From contig DDSV01000026.1 of the NCBI GenBank assembly GCA_002344215.1, forward strand, positions 1-64,000: 64,000 nt of DNA, in the 5' to 3' direction. Position numbers and translations under genes: made by a program. Below are positions 42,891-51,406 of the stretch, piece after piece (the stretch's first letter is position 1; the number at the start of each line of letters is the position of its first letter). This DNA is from Akkermansiaceae bacterium UBA2381 (GTDB lineage: Bacteria; Verrucomicrobiota; Verrucomicrobiia; Verrucomicrobiales; DEV007). A model generated the notes under the pieces. The model saw nothing but the letters and a program-made list of their open reading frames with translations. It ran no database searches and had not been told where the DNA came from.

Positions 42891-44304
42891 GGATACTACC
42901 AGGTTTATACGCTTCGGCACCTTCGATGCCGGCTACCAATTTTCTGGTTTCGTTGATGAAGTGGTCGATCTGCAACTCGACGGCGCCGGCGTTGGCTTTA
43001 CCTTCGGTGAGGCAGGACTGGAGTTCTTCGGCGCTCATGCCGAGTCGGCCGTCGGCGGCGAGGCGGTCGATGAGGTCGTTGCTGGCGCTCTCGCCGGCAC
43101 GGTAGGCGCGGGCGGCGGCGACGGCGTGCTCTTTGATGACTTCGTGCGCGGTTTCGCGTCCGATCCCGCGCTTCACGGCGGTCATCATGATGGTGGTGCT
43201 GAGAAGGAAGGGGAGGTAATGGCGATTCTCCCGCTCGATCACGGCGGGGTTGGCGTCCATCCGGTCGAGGATGGTGATGAAGGTCTCGAGCAGTCCGTCG
43301 GCGGCGAAGAAGGCATCGGGCAACATGACCCGGCGAACGACCGAGCAGGAGACGTCGCCTTCATTCCACTGATCCCCGGCGAGGCCCGAGGCCATCGTGA
43401 GGTAGCCGCTGAGGATGGTTTTGAATCCGTTGACTCTCTCGCAGCTGCGGCTGTTCATCTTGTGCGGCATTGCGGATGAGCCGACCTGGCCTTTGGCAAA
43501 GCCCTCGCCGGCGAGTTCGTGTCCGGCCATGAGTCGGAGCGTTTTGGCAAAGCTGGACGGGGCCGAGGCGATCTGGTTGAGGGCCGAGACGACCTGGAAA
43601 TCGAGACTGCGGGGATAGACCTGCCCGACGTTAGTGAAAATCTTCGCGATGCCGAGGTGGGCGGCGATGCGGCTTTCGAGTTCGATCACTTTGGCCGCGT
43701 CGCCATCGAAGAGGCTGAGCTGGTCGAGCTGGGTCCCGACGGCGCCCTTGAGCCCGCGCACGGGGTAGTTCGCGATGGTTTCCTGAAGCTGGTTCGCGGC
43801 GAGGAGGAGTTCTTCGCCGAACATGGCGAGCCGTTTCCCGTAGGTGGTAATCTGGGCGGCGACGTTGTGGGTCCGGGCGGTGATAACGAGGTCGCGGTAT
43901 TCATCGGCTTTGCTGGAAAGGCGATGGAGGGCTGCGGCGGTGCGAACGCGGATGACTTCGAGGGCGCGGTAGACCTGGAGTTGCTCGACATTCTCGGTGA
44001 GGTCGCGGCTCGTCATGCCTTTGTGAATGTGCTCGTGTCCGGCAAGGTCGCAGAATTCCTCAATGCGGGCTTTCACATCGTGTCGGGTGACCCGCTCGCG
44101 GGCGTCGATCGAGGCAAGGTCGATCTGATCGATGACACGCTCGTAGGCGGCGATGGCCTCGGCGGGGATGTCGAGCCCGAGATCGCGCTGCGCTTTCATC
44201 ACCGCGACCCAGAGCTCGCGTTCAAGACGGACTTTTCCTTCAGGGGACCAGACCGCTTTCATGGCAGCGGTGGCGTAGCGTTCGGCGAGGACGTTGGGGA
44301 TCAT
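42886..44304 (-). CDS. purB: Adenylosuccinate lyase
   Basis: 472 residues of the fumarase/aspartase superfamily. Signature segments: TRHDVKARIEEFCDLAG, MTSRDLTENVEQLQ, ITARTHNVAAQITTYGKR with the catalytic His, and GSSAMPHKMNSRSCERV with the mobile loop Ser. It makes AMP from adenylosuccinate and AICAR from SAICAR in purine synthesis. It is followed by the M20 dipeptidase gene on the same strand and preceded by the DUF971 gene, also on that strand and 35 nt away. Confidence 0.95.
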   Translation of the reverse strand: MIPNVLAERYATAAMKAVWSPEGKVRLERELWVAVMKAQRDLGLDIPAEAIAAYERVIDQIDLASIDARERVTRHDVKARIEEFCDLAGHEHIHKGMTSRDLTENVEQLQVYRALEVIRVRTAAALHRLSSKADEYRDLVITARTHNVAAQITTYGKRLAMFGEELLLAANQLQETIANYPVRGLKGAVGTQLDQLSLFDGDAAKVIELESRIAAHLGIAKIFTNVGQVYPRSLDFQVVSALNQIASAPSSFAKTLRLMAGHELAGEGFAKGQVGSSAMPHKMNSRSCERVNGFKTILSGYLTMASGLAGDQWNEGDVSCSVVRRVMLPDAFFAADGLLETFITILDRMDANPAVIERENRHYLPFLLSTTIMMTAVKRGIGRETAHEVIKEHAVAAARAYRAGESASNDLIDRLAADGRLGMSAEELQSCLTEGKANAGAVELQIDHFINETRKLVAGIEGAEAYKPGSIL

Positions 44305-44339
44305 TTTTGGAAAAATCTGAAATGCTGAAATCGGAAAGT

Positions 44340-44657
44340 TTATTCGGCTATCTGCTTGAGATAATCGAAGGAGTAAATGCCCGTGTTGTGTCCGTCGGAG
44401 AAGCGGAACTGGATCGCGTAGAGGCCGACGGGATTCCAGCCTGTGACGGTGGTGCCGGTGAAATCGCGGCCTTTTTCATTGCCGCCGAATTCTTTTCCGA
44501 GGAGATCACGCTCGCCCATCGTCTCGGCGCTGGGGGAAAGGGAACGGAGCCGGTCCATCCGGTAGTAGCTTTCCGCGCCATCGTTCCAGCGGATCGCGAC
44601 TTCGTCGCCGATGAGTTGAATGTCTTTGATTCCGGTCATGAAAGGGGGAGAGGGCAT
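44340..44657 (-). CDS. DUF971 (GBBH-like N-terminal) protein
   Basis: 105 residues: IQLIGDEVAIRWNDGAES, then YYRMDRLRSLSP, and a C-terminal segment VGLYAIQFRFSDGHNTGIYSFDYL. The DUF971 fold is found at the start of gamma-butyrobetaine hydroxylases and in small stand-alone proteins, sometimes near Fe-S assembly genes. ATG 44639 (MTGIKDI) would make it 99 residues. The open frame reaches 44966 but that part has no homology visible. Upstream of purB. Confidence 0.75.
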   Translation of the reverse strand: MPSPPFMTGIKDIQLIGDEVAIRWNDGAESYYRMDRLRSLSPSAETMGERDLLGKEFGGNEKGRDFTGTTVTGWNPVGLYAIQFRFSDGHNTGIYSFDYLKQIAE

Positions 44658-44743
44658 GATTAGCACGTGCCGAGGGCAGAGGCAACAGGGTAAGGTGGCC
44701 GACCTGACAGGGGGTGGAAGATTACGGGTAGCGGTTATCTCGT

Positions 44744-44829
44744 GGCCTCTGAGAGGCCGGGATGCGTGTCCACGGGCGATTGGACCTGCAAGGCGGCAGC
44801 GCGATGTCCGCTCCGGCCTCACAGAGGCC
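44744..44829. repeat. Inverted pair of GGCCTCTG hairpins
   Basis: GGCCTCTGAGAGGCCGG (44744-44760) and, on the other strand, GGCCTCTGTGAGGCCGG (44829-44813) differ by one base. Each is a hairpin. They face each other 52 nt apart in a 271-nt gap with no gene. Confidence 0.65.
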
Positions 44830-44928
44830 GGCGAAAGGCCGTAATGGGCGTGCGTTTTTAAATCGCAGTGGGCTTTGAAAAGTTCGTTTTCCGTCCTAGG
44901 TTCTGCTTCCCCCGAAATCTCCACCCCC

Positions 44929-46173
44929 ATGAAAATTGCCAAGGACGGAATCCGTTCCATCGTCAAAGTCGGTTACGACGGAAGAGTTCATAAAACCTTC
45001 CGGGGCACTGACCGCGAGGCCAGGTTCCAGAATGAAGTCCGGGTCCTCAAGGTGCTGGAGGCACGGGGCTGCGAGAACGTGCCAAGATTGCTCGACAGCG
45101 ATCCGGAGACTCTGACCATCATTACAACCAACTGCGGGGCTCCGGCGGAAAGCAGTATCAGCGAAGCGAAGGCGGCGGAGCTTTTTGAGACGCTGGAAAA
45201 GGAATTTGGAGTCGTTCATGACGATCCTTTCCCGCGGAACATCACCTACAACGCACGTCAGGGAATATTTTGCATCATTGATTTCGAACTGGCGCAGATC
45301 AACGAGGATCCCAAGCACACTTGTGACGACGAGGAGGCGCACCGGACTCTCCAATGGTGTGGCATGACTTGCGATGGTTCCCGGAAACCGGGCAATCAGG
45401 ATGCGTTGTCGGTTTTTTCTTCGGAAAAGGGATGGGCCAACAGCATCGAACTTTGCGGCGAGCATTCCATTGACGACAACGGGATTATCTTCGCCGTCAG
45501 TGACGGCATGGGTGGTCCTGCCGCCGGGGAAGTGGCGAGTTCGCTGGTGGTGAGAGAACTACGGCGTTTCCTCCCGGCGATGATGGGGGACTTTCATGGA
45601 ACCGCCGATCCTGAAGCCCTCCTTGAGGCTGCCGTAAAGTCGCTTCACGAGTATGTAACCCGGGTGGGGAATCGCGATCCGAAACTGACCGGCATGGGGG
45701 CGACGGTGGTTTGCGGACTTTTCTACCGGGCGAGGGTGTATTTTGCCCACGTCGGAGACAGTCGCTTCTATAAATTCCGGGCCGGAGAACTCAGGCAACT
45801 GACCTTCGATCATACTTATGTGGGAGCGCAGTTCCGTTCAGGGAAACTGAACGAGCGCGAGGCGAGGAATCACCCCCGGAAGAACGTGCTCCAGCAGGCT
45901 GTCGGCGGCGGGTGTCAGTTCCTCAGTCCCCAGGTGTCTTCAACCTCGATTCAAGAGGGAGACTGGTTTCTGATCTGCTCCGACGGAGTCACCGACGGAC
46001 TCTGGAACAAGAATATTGCCGAGTGCTTCTCAGATGCGGACGCCGGCGATCACTCAGCGGAGGAGGTGGCGACACGGATTCTCGATTGGGCCACCGACGA
46101 GGCGGGAGGAGACGATACGACCCTCTTTGTGGTCAAGGCCCTGAAGCGTGAAGCAAAGGAAATGCAAGACTGA
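44929..46173 (+). CDS. Kinase-like domain fused to PP2C phosphatase
   Basis: 414 residues in one frame. Residues 1-about 135 look like a short eukaryotic-like kinase or aminoglycoside/lipopolysaccharide kinase fold: VHKTFRG with a candidate ATP-binding Lys, FQNEVRVLKVLE with the alphaC-type Glu, VVHDDPFPRN (His97, Asp99, Asn104: HxDx4N catalytic loop), and IDFE (Asp118) instead of DFG. From about 145 a PP2C Ser/Thr phosphatase follows with RKPGNQDAL, FAVSDGMGG, GMGATVV, HVGDSRFYK, FLICSDGVTDGLWN and GGDDTTLFVV. Both metal-binding Asp sets are visible. The open frame starts at 44875; ATG 44929 fits. Substrates unknown. Confidence 0.82.
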   Translation: MKIAKDGIRSIVKVGYDGRVHKTFRGTDREARFQNEVRVLKVLEARGCENVPRLLDSDPETLTIITTNCGAPAESSISEAKAAELFETLEKEFGVVHDDPFPRNITYNARQGIFCIIDFELAQINEDPKHTCDDEEAHRTLQWCGMTCDGSRKPGNQDALSVFSSEKGWANSIELCGEHSIDDNGIIFAVSDGMGGPAAGEVASSLVVRELRRFLPAMMGDFHGTADPEALLEAAVKSLHEYVTRVGNRDPKLTGMGATVVCGLFYRARVYFAHVGDSRFYKFRAGELRQLTFDHTYVGAQFRSGKLNEREARNHPRKNVLQQAVGGGCQFLSPQVSSTSIQEGDWFLICSDGVTDGLWNKNIAECFSDADAGDHSAEEVATRILDWATDEAGGDDTTLFVVKALKREAKEMQD

Positions 46174-46184
46174 GCAATACGGAG

Positions 46185-46209
46185 CCGAAGGCCTCACGAC
46201 CTTCGCTAC
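46185..46209 (+). repeat. 25-nt hairpin repeat, copy F
   Basis: CCGAA, GGC, CTCACG, ACC, TTCGCTAC; two of three variable positions still pair. It starts 12 nt after the kinase-PP2C stop and lies between convergent genes. Confidence 0.75.
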
Positions 46210-46224
46210 GACCGCGGGTGACGT

Positions 46225-47502
46225 TCACTCCAGTCGGCGCATCAGAAGCACAGCGTTGCGGCCGTTTTTAGACCACTTCTCGTGTCTTTCTTCGGGCAGC
46301 AGGTTGAGATCCTCGCTTCTCACGAATCCGGCCCGCTCGAGGTATCCAGCGGCCTGGGTCGAGAGAGCGAATAGATTCCCGTAGCCGAGCTGTCGGCCGC
46401 GATCGAGGGCGGCATCGACGAGAATACCGCCGTAGCCCTGGCCGGTGTGGCCCTTTTTCACATAAAGGCAGGCGAGTTCCGCCTTTCCTGATTCCGGATA
46501 GGGGTGGACCGCGACACAGCCGACGACGTTTCCGTCGATTTCGACCACGATGTAGTCGTCGATTGCTCCCTGGATATCCGAACGGCTCCGCTCGATCAGT
46601 TGCTCGTCCTCCACCGCGCGGTGGATCAGCAGGTAAAGTTCATCCACATCAGCGCGGGTCGCGGGACGGACCTTTTGATAGGCATCGGAATAGACCATGA
46701 GCCCGACCCCTTCGTTACTGAAAAGCTCGGAGAGCAGGGCGTCCTCACTGCGACTGCTGATGAGGTGGACGCGCGGAACTCCATCGCGGGTGGCGCGGGC
46801 GGCGTGCCTCAGCTTGGAAGCCATGCCGGAGGCGAATTCAGGGTGCTCGTCGACGAAGGCGAGGGCATCATCACCCGACCATTGATGCTGGCGGCAGGTC
46901 GACAACTGCCGGGGATCCTCGGTTGAGACAAAAATGACTTTGGTTGCGTTGAGCGCGGTGGCGACTTCCCGGGCGACGGCATCGGAGTTGACCCGCAGGG
47001 TTTGCCCGTCGGCGTCAAATCCGAGCGGAGGAACCACCGGGAGAATATCCTGATCTAGGAAGCTCTGAAGGACTCCGCTGTCGATCTTTTCAATGGTTCC
47101 GGTGAAGCCCGCGTCAATGCCCTTGATGATCCCGGCGGGGTGGGCATGGATGGCATTGGCGGTGGCGGCCTTCAGCTTGACCGTGGTGAGGCTCTGCATC
47201 ACCGCGCTGCTCAGGCGGGTGATCGCGTCCATGCTCACTTCCAGGGTGGCCTCATCGGTGACGCCGGTGCCATCGATGTTGGATAGTGTCACCTTGCGCC
47301 TGGCTCCGAGGGCTTCGATCTGGGCAGCGGCTCCGTGAACGAGAACCACCTTGATGTTGAGCGAACGCAAGACGGCGAGATCGAGAAGAATGTTGGAAAA
47401 ATCCGGTGAGTCGATCACCGCGCCGTCGAGAGCGACCACGAACGTGCGCCCGCGAAATTGCGGCACATATTGAAGAATGGAGCGTAGGTCGCTGAAATTC
47501 AT
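46225..47502 (-). CDS. argA: N-acetylglutamate synthase
   Basis: 425 residues: an amino-acid-kinase-like N-terminal domain (FVVALDGAVIDSPDF, VVLVHGAAAQIEALG, LRVNSDAVAREVATAL) and a C-terminal GNAT acetyltransferase domain (VVEIDGNVVGCVAVHPYP, ACLYVKKGHTGQGYGGILV for acetyl-CoA). This is the ArgA layout, which acetylates glutamate in the first step of arginine synthesis. The kinase-like domain usually binds arginine as feedback inhibitor. No arg neighbours are seen. Confidence 0.92.
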   Translation of the reverse strand: MNFSDLRSILQYVPQFRGRTFVVALDGAVIDSPDFSNILLDLAVLRSLNIKVVLVHGAAAQIEALGARRKVTLSNIDGTGVTDEATLEVSMDAITRLSSAVMQSLTTVKLKAATANAIHAHPAGIIKGIDAGFTGTIEKIDSGVLQSFLDQDILPVVPPLGFDADGQTLRVNSDAVAREVATALNATKVIFVSTEDPRQLSTCRQHQWSGDDALAFVDEHPEFASGMASKLRHAARATRDGVPRVHLISSRSEDALLSELFSNEGVGLMVYSDAYQKVRPATRADVDELYLLIHRAVEDEQLIERSRSDIQGAIDDYIVVEIDGNVVGCVAVHPYPESGKAELACLYVKKGHTGQGYGGILVDAALDRGRQLGYGNLFALSTQAAGYLERAGFVRSEDLNLLPEERHEKWSKNGRNAVLLMRRLE

Positions 47503-47595
47503 GAACAGGTCGTGAATGTTGCCGTTCCGGGGCGATAATCAACCGGTGAAGCGCTCCCGGTTAATCCGGAGGACGGGAGGGTGCTCCTTCTCTAT

Positions 47596-48651
47596 CTAGC
47601 TCCGGACCGTTCCTAACAGTTCCCGAAGCCATGTCTTGAATTTGGCCATGGGAGACGGTTCGCGCTTCACGGATGGTTCTTTCGGCTGGTCCGGCAGGGT
47701 CCAGGTGTTGAAATACTCCATCAGGAGGAGTTCGCCGGGGAGGTTTTCCGATTTTTCCGCCGTCACGATCGCGGGGAAATTTGCGAGAGGATTAAAGTGA
47801 AACCCCGAACTCGCCTGGGTGAAGAAGTCATCCTGATGGCTTGCCAGCACATAGCGGGGTTTAAGTTTCCGCACCGCGTCAATGTAGCGATCCGTCTTGC
47901 CGACCCCGACACCGAGGATGGCGACATCGAGATCCCGTACCGATGGAGTGGAGCCCACGATTCCCCCGGACTCCACGTAGATGCGTTGTCCGCCCATCTC
48001 AATGACAAAAGCCATGGGTGTACCGAGCTTCCAATCCTTCACTCTCTCGGGCTTGGAGCCGGGTGGAAAAGGTTTGGTGATCTCGCCCAGATAGGGAACT
48101 TTCCCGAGCACGAGATCGTGTTCCGCCGGGAGGACTTCAATGGTGGCGCTCCCGATGCGATGGACTTTTCCCACACTGGTTGGGATGATCTCGCCCGGAT
48201 CGACGCCGGATGCGACACAAAGGTGGTAGCCGGTCTCAGAGACGATCACTTTTCCGCCGAGCTCCTTCTGCAAGGTGGGAACGTCGTAGAGATGGTCGAA
48301 GTGGCAATGGGTCACGAGATAGGCGTCGATGTGGTCAGGGATCTTCCCTTTTTCCCGGATATAAGCGATGGCCTCCTGCTGGGGTTCCAGCGGAGCGTTC
48401 AGCGCGATTTTTCTGAGTGGAAAGCGCGAGAAGTAGGGATCCACGAGAATCGTTGTGCCACCCGATCTCAGCAGGTAGCCATTCACGCCGAGGTAGGTGA
48501 TGGAAACGCTGCGGCTTCCGGGATGAGGGGCGGTGGCCGCAGGTTCACCCTTGAGCAGATCACTGTATCCTTTCAATTGGTTGGCACAGCTCACTCCCGT
48601 CAAAAGGGCAATGACGGGCGCGACCAGGCGCATGAAAGAAATGAAGTTCAC
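47596..48651 (-). CDS. MBL-fold metallo-hydrolase, exported
   Basis: 351 residues. The N-terminus is a hydrophobic leader with a Cys (LTGVSCANQ) that is a weak lipobox. The metallo-beta-lactamase core has THCHFDHLYD (HxHxDH), followed by AEHDLVLG and ESGGIVGSTPS and the C-terminal AFVIEMGG region. UlaG- or N-acyl-PE hydrolase-like members have this layout, but the substrate is unknown. It lies 15 nt downstream of the cyclase gene on the same strand, so the two may be in one transcript. Confidence 0.82.
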   Translation of the reverse strand: MNFISFMRLVAPVIALLTGVSCANQLKGYSDLLKGEPAATAPHPGSRSVSITYLGVNGYLLRSGGTTILVDPYFSRFPLRKIALNAPLEPQQEAIAYIREKGKIPDHIDAYLVTHCHFDHLYDVPTLQKELGGKVIVSETGYHLCVASGVDPGEIIPTSVGKVHRIGSATIEVLPAEHDLVLGKVPYLGEITKPFPPGSKPERVKDWKLGTPMAFVIEMGGQRIYVESGGIVGSTPSVRDLDVAILGVGVGKTDRYIDAVRKLKPRYVLASHQDDFFTQASSGFHFNPLANFPAIVTAEKSENLPGELLLMEYFNTWTLPDQPKEPSVKREPSPMAKFKTWLRELLGTVRS

Positions 48652-48666
48652 GGAGTGATGGAAATC

Positions 48667-50121
48667 CTAAACCTTGACCGAGTAAAGCACGATTTCTCCA
48701 CTGCGACCACGAATCGGAATCGGGTCGAGGCGAATTCCCTCGGGCTTCGGATCCGTCGCGTCCCAGGCTGAAGCGGAGACAAGAAGGGGGTGTCCGAGGT
48801 CCTTGGTGAGACTTTCAATGCGCGAAGCGGTATTGACGGTGTCACCAATGGCAGTGTATTCCATCCGGCGGGGGGAGCCTATCGTGCCGACAACCGCCGT
48901 TCCGCTATTGACCCCGACACCGATCTTGACCGGCTCGAAGCCCTGCGTTTTCAGCTTGGCATTGAGGTCCTCCAACCCGCCCAGCATTGCCCGGCCGGCC
49001 TCGATCGCCTGACCGGCGTGCCCGGGTGACTTTCCGGTCGCTCCGAAGAGGGCCATGATCCCGTCGCCGATCAATTGGTTCACGATGCCGCCGTGCTCCT
49101 CGATGATCTCGGTCATGTGCTCATGATAGAGATTGAGGAGCCGCACCGCCTCGACCGGAGCAAGTGACTCGCAGCGGGTCGTGAATCCGCGAATATCAGC
49201 AAATAGAACCGAGACGATGCGCTCGACGCCCTGCAATTCCTCCTCGTTCCGCATCAATTGTTCGGCGATCTCATGCCCGACATGACGGCCGAAGGTGCTC
49301 GTGATACGATCCTTTTCCCGCAGTCCCGCGACCATGGCATTAAATTCGTCCGCGAGGAGCCCGAATTCATCGGCCCGAAGGGGGTTCATCTTTACGGTGA
49401 GGTCTCCCTTGCCGACCCGGTCAGCCGCCCGCCGCATTTCCTCCACCGGTGTCACGACAAGCCGGGACATCAGGACACTGCTGACGATCGCGCATAGGAC
49501 GCCGGACCCCGCCACCGCGAGGGCGAATCCGATATCGCCATCTGACGGAGTCGGGTCGATAAGCAGGAGGAGGAGGGAAAAAATCGGACAGATGCTTGCC
49601 GCGAGCGTCCAGAGCTTTCCCCGGCCTGAGATGGAAAGTCGGAAGGTGCCCTCAAGTCGGGCCGGGCTGACACTCTGAAAATAGCACGGAAAAAGGAGGC
49701 GCTGCCTTGCCCAGTCGATCGAGAAAAACCCGATGGTGAGAGCCACGACCGCAGCGATACAGATCGAAACAGGGAAATGAAACCAGACATGCGGGTTAAT
49801 TGCTTCGCCCGATCGTTCCAATCCGAGGAAAAGGGCGGGTATGCTCAATAGCCAGCCTGCTCCCGCGATTCCCGCAGAGACGATGGGGAGATGGATCACG
49901 GCCCGCTGGCGCTTTTGCAGGGCTGCGGCATCGGGGACGGGGCGTCGCAGACGAAAGACAAGGAAGGCCCAGACCAGAACCAGGGGAGGGTAGACGATCG
50001 AGTTGAAGATCGCGATCGACGATTTGAAGGAGACTTCCTGCGCCGGAGTGAGGAGCGGCGGAATATGGAGCAGGTTATAGGTAATGTTAAAAATACTCCC
50101 TATCGCCTGAGCGAGAAACAT
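48667..50121 (-). CDS. Membrane HAMP - class III nucleotidyl cyclase
   Basis: 484 residues. The first half has about six hydrophobic segments. A HAMP linker follows (LVVTPVEEMRRAADRVGKGDL), then a class III cyclase catalytic domain with VLFADIRGFTTRCE (metal Asp), GDGIMALFG and RMEYTAIGDTVNTASRIE. It makes cAMP or cGMP on receiving a membrane signal; adenylate is more common in this type but is not proven. Upstream of ATG 50121 the frame stays open for 29 codons with no ATG, GTG or TTG, so the true start may use a rare codon. Upstream neighbour: divergent lipoprotein. Confidence 0.88.
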   Translation of the reverse strand: MFLAQAIGSIFNITYNLLHIPPLLTPAQEVSFKSSIAIFNSIVYPPLVLVWAFLVFRLRRPVPDAAALQKRQRAVIHLPIVSAGIAGAGWLLSIPALFLGLERSGEAINPHVWFHFPVSICIAAVVALTIGFFSIDWARQRLLFPCYFQSVSPARLEGTFRLSISGRGKLWTLAASICPIFSLLLLLIDPTPSDGDIGFALAVAGSGVLCAIVSSVLMSRLVVTPVEEMRRAADRVGKGDLTVKMNPLRADEFGLLADEFNAMVAGLREKDRITSTFGRHVGHEIAEQLMRNEEELQGVERIVSVLFADIRGFTTRCESLAPVEAVRLLNLYHEHMTEIIEEHGGIVNQLIGDGIMALFGATGKSPGHAGQAIEAGRAMLGGLEDLNAKLKTQGFEPVKIGVGVNSGTAVVGTIGSPRRMEYTAIGDTVNTASRIESLTKDLGHPLLVSASAWDATDPKPEGIRLDPIPIRGRSGEIVLYSVKV

Positions 50122-50249
50122 CAGGAAAAAGACGATGAAGAGATCACGCCAGCGCGGGCGGCAGGCTGGGGCGTCGACAATGGGAGAAGAATCCTTGATG
50201 GATGATTAAATGGCATCTTCGTGCGCTTTTGTCGATGAAGAGGTGAAAG

Positions 50250-50311
50250 ACATAAAAATATTAAAAACTATTAACTATTGAAATAAGTCAAATAATCATA
50301 TTATTTATAAG
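50250..50311. promoter_or_regulatory. Very A+T-rich leader with 15-nt palindrome
   Basis: About 62 nt immediately before the lipoprotein start is strikingly A+T-rich compared with the rest of the window. It includes AATAAT-cat-ATTATT (50291-50305). Likely holds promoter and operator for the lipoprotein gene. Confidence 0.45.
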
Positions 50312-51388
50312 ATGGTTATGGTTTGGAGAGTGGTGCTTTCTTTATCGATATTCCTTCCGATCGGCTGCTCGAGCTATCTTGGTCCGGCGTCCGTGAGGCA
50401 GGCGCATCGTCCCTACAATGAGTCAGTAGTGGAAACCCTGAATGAGCAGCTCCTCCTCAACCTCGTCCGGCTCAGATACAGGGATAATCCCTATTTTATT
50501 GAAGTCAGCAGCATCACGTCGCAGCAATCGTTCGAGGGGGCTGTGGGAGTATCGGCAGTGCTTCCCTTTTTCGGTGATCGAGTGAGGAACTTCGGTGGAT
50601 CAGCCGGAGCCCTCTATTCGGATAATCCCACGATCACTTATCAACCGCTCCAGGGAGAGGCGTTTCTCGAGAAGTTGATGGCTCCGATTCCGATGGAGGC
50701 AATGATGAGGCTGACCCAGTCCGGTTGGAGTATCAGCCGGGTCATTCGGATCGCTGTTGAGCAGGCGAATCACATGCCGAATGCTCCGAGCGCATCGGGA
50801 CCGACTCCGGTGGGGCCTCCTGAATTCAGAGAGTTCAAAGAGCTCACCAACGAGCTCCGCACCCTGCAGCAGGCTCATGCTCTCAGTCTTGCCCTCGACG
50901 GAGAGCGGATTGCGCTGGCTTTCGAACCTTCGCGAACTCCCGCCGATGTACGTGATTCCGTGTTTTCCCGCATGGGAGTCAGGACAAACGAACAGGCGGT
51001 CTACCTGACCAATCGTCCGACTTTGCGAAGGAACGGTGACGAACTGTATCTCCAGACCCGCTCACTCATCGGCATTCTCTTTTTCCTCTCTCATAACATC
51101 GAGGTCCCGGAGGGCGATGTAAACAAGGGCCTCGTCACCGTGACCCGCAACCCGGACGGGACTCTTTTTGACTGGGAGGAGGTCTGTGGAGGTCTGATGA
51201 AGGTGAGTAATGCGTCGACACCCCCGGCTGATGCGTTTGTGAAGATCAAGTATCGGAACTCATGGTTTTACATCGCGGACAATGATCTGGACTCGAAGTC
51301 CACCTTCATGCTCCTCAACCAGCTCTTCAATCTACTGGCCGGGGATGTCAAAAAGGTGGCTCCTGTCCTTACGATTCCTGTGGGGTGA
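50312..51388 (+). CDS. Hypothetical lipoprotein
   Basis: 358 residues with a lipoprotein signal (FLPIGC then SS). No family name is certain. The protein contains LNEQLLLNLVRLRYRDNPYF, ITYQPLQGEAFLEKLMAPIP, a central helical region, and a Leu-rich C-terminus LLNQLFNLLAGD. Its position, between a membrane cyclase and a voltage-gated channel and with an A+T-rich leader, hints at an envelope-related role but nothing specific can be claimed. The start could also be ATG 50318. Confidence 0.65.
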   Translation: MVMVWRVVLSLSIFLPIGCSSYLGPASVRQAHRPYNESVVETLNEQLLLNLVRLRYRDNPYFIEVSSITSQQSFEGAVGVSAVLPFFGDRVRNFGGSAGALYSDNPTITYQPLQGEAFLEKLMAPIPMEAMMRLTQSGWSISRVIRIAVEQANHMPNAPSASGPTPVGPPEFREFKELTNELRTLQQAHALSLALDGERIALAFEPSRTPADVRDSVFSRMGVRTNEQAVYLTNRPTLRRNGDELYLQTRSLIGILFFLSHNIEVPEGDVNKGLVTVTRNPDGTLFDWEEVCGGLMKVSNASTPPADAFVKIKYRNSWFYIADNDLDSKSTFMLLNQLFNLLAGDVKKVAPVLTIPVG

Positions 51389-51406
51389 AGCGGTGAGGCC
51401 TCCCAA

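Noticed and set aside
47596..48651. MBL hydrolase as certain lipoprotein
   Set aside because: The Cys context GVSC departs from the lipobox, so anchoring is left open.
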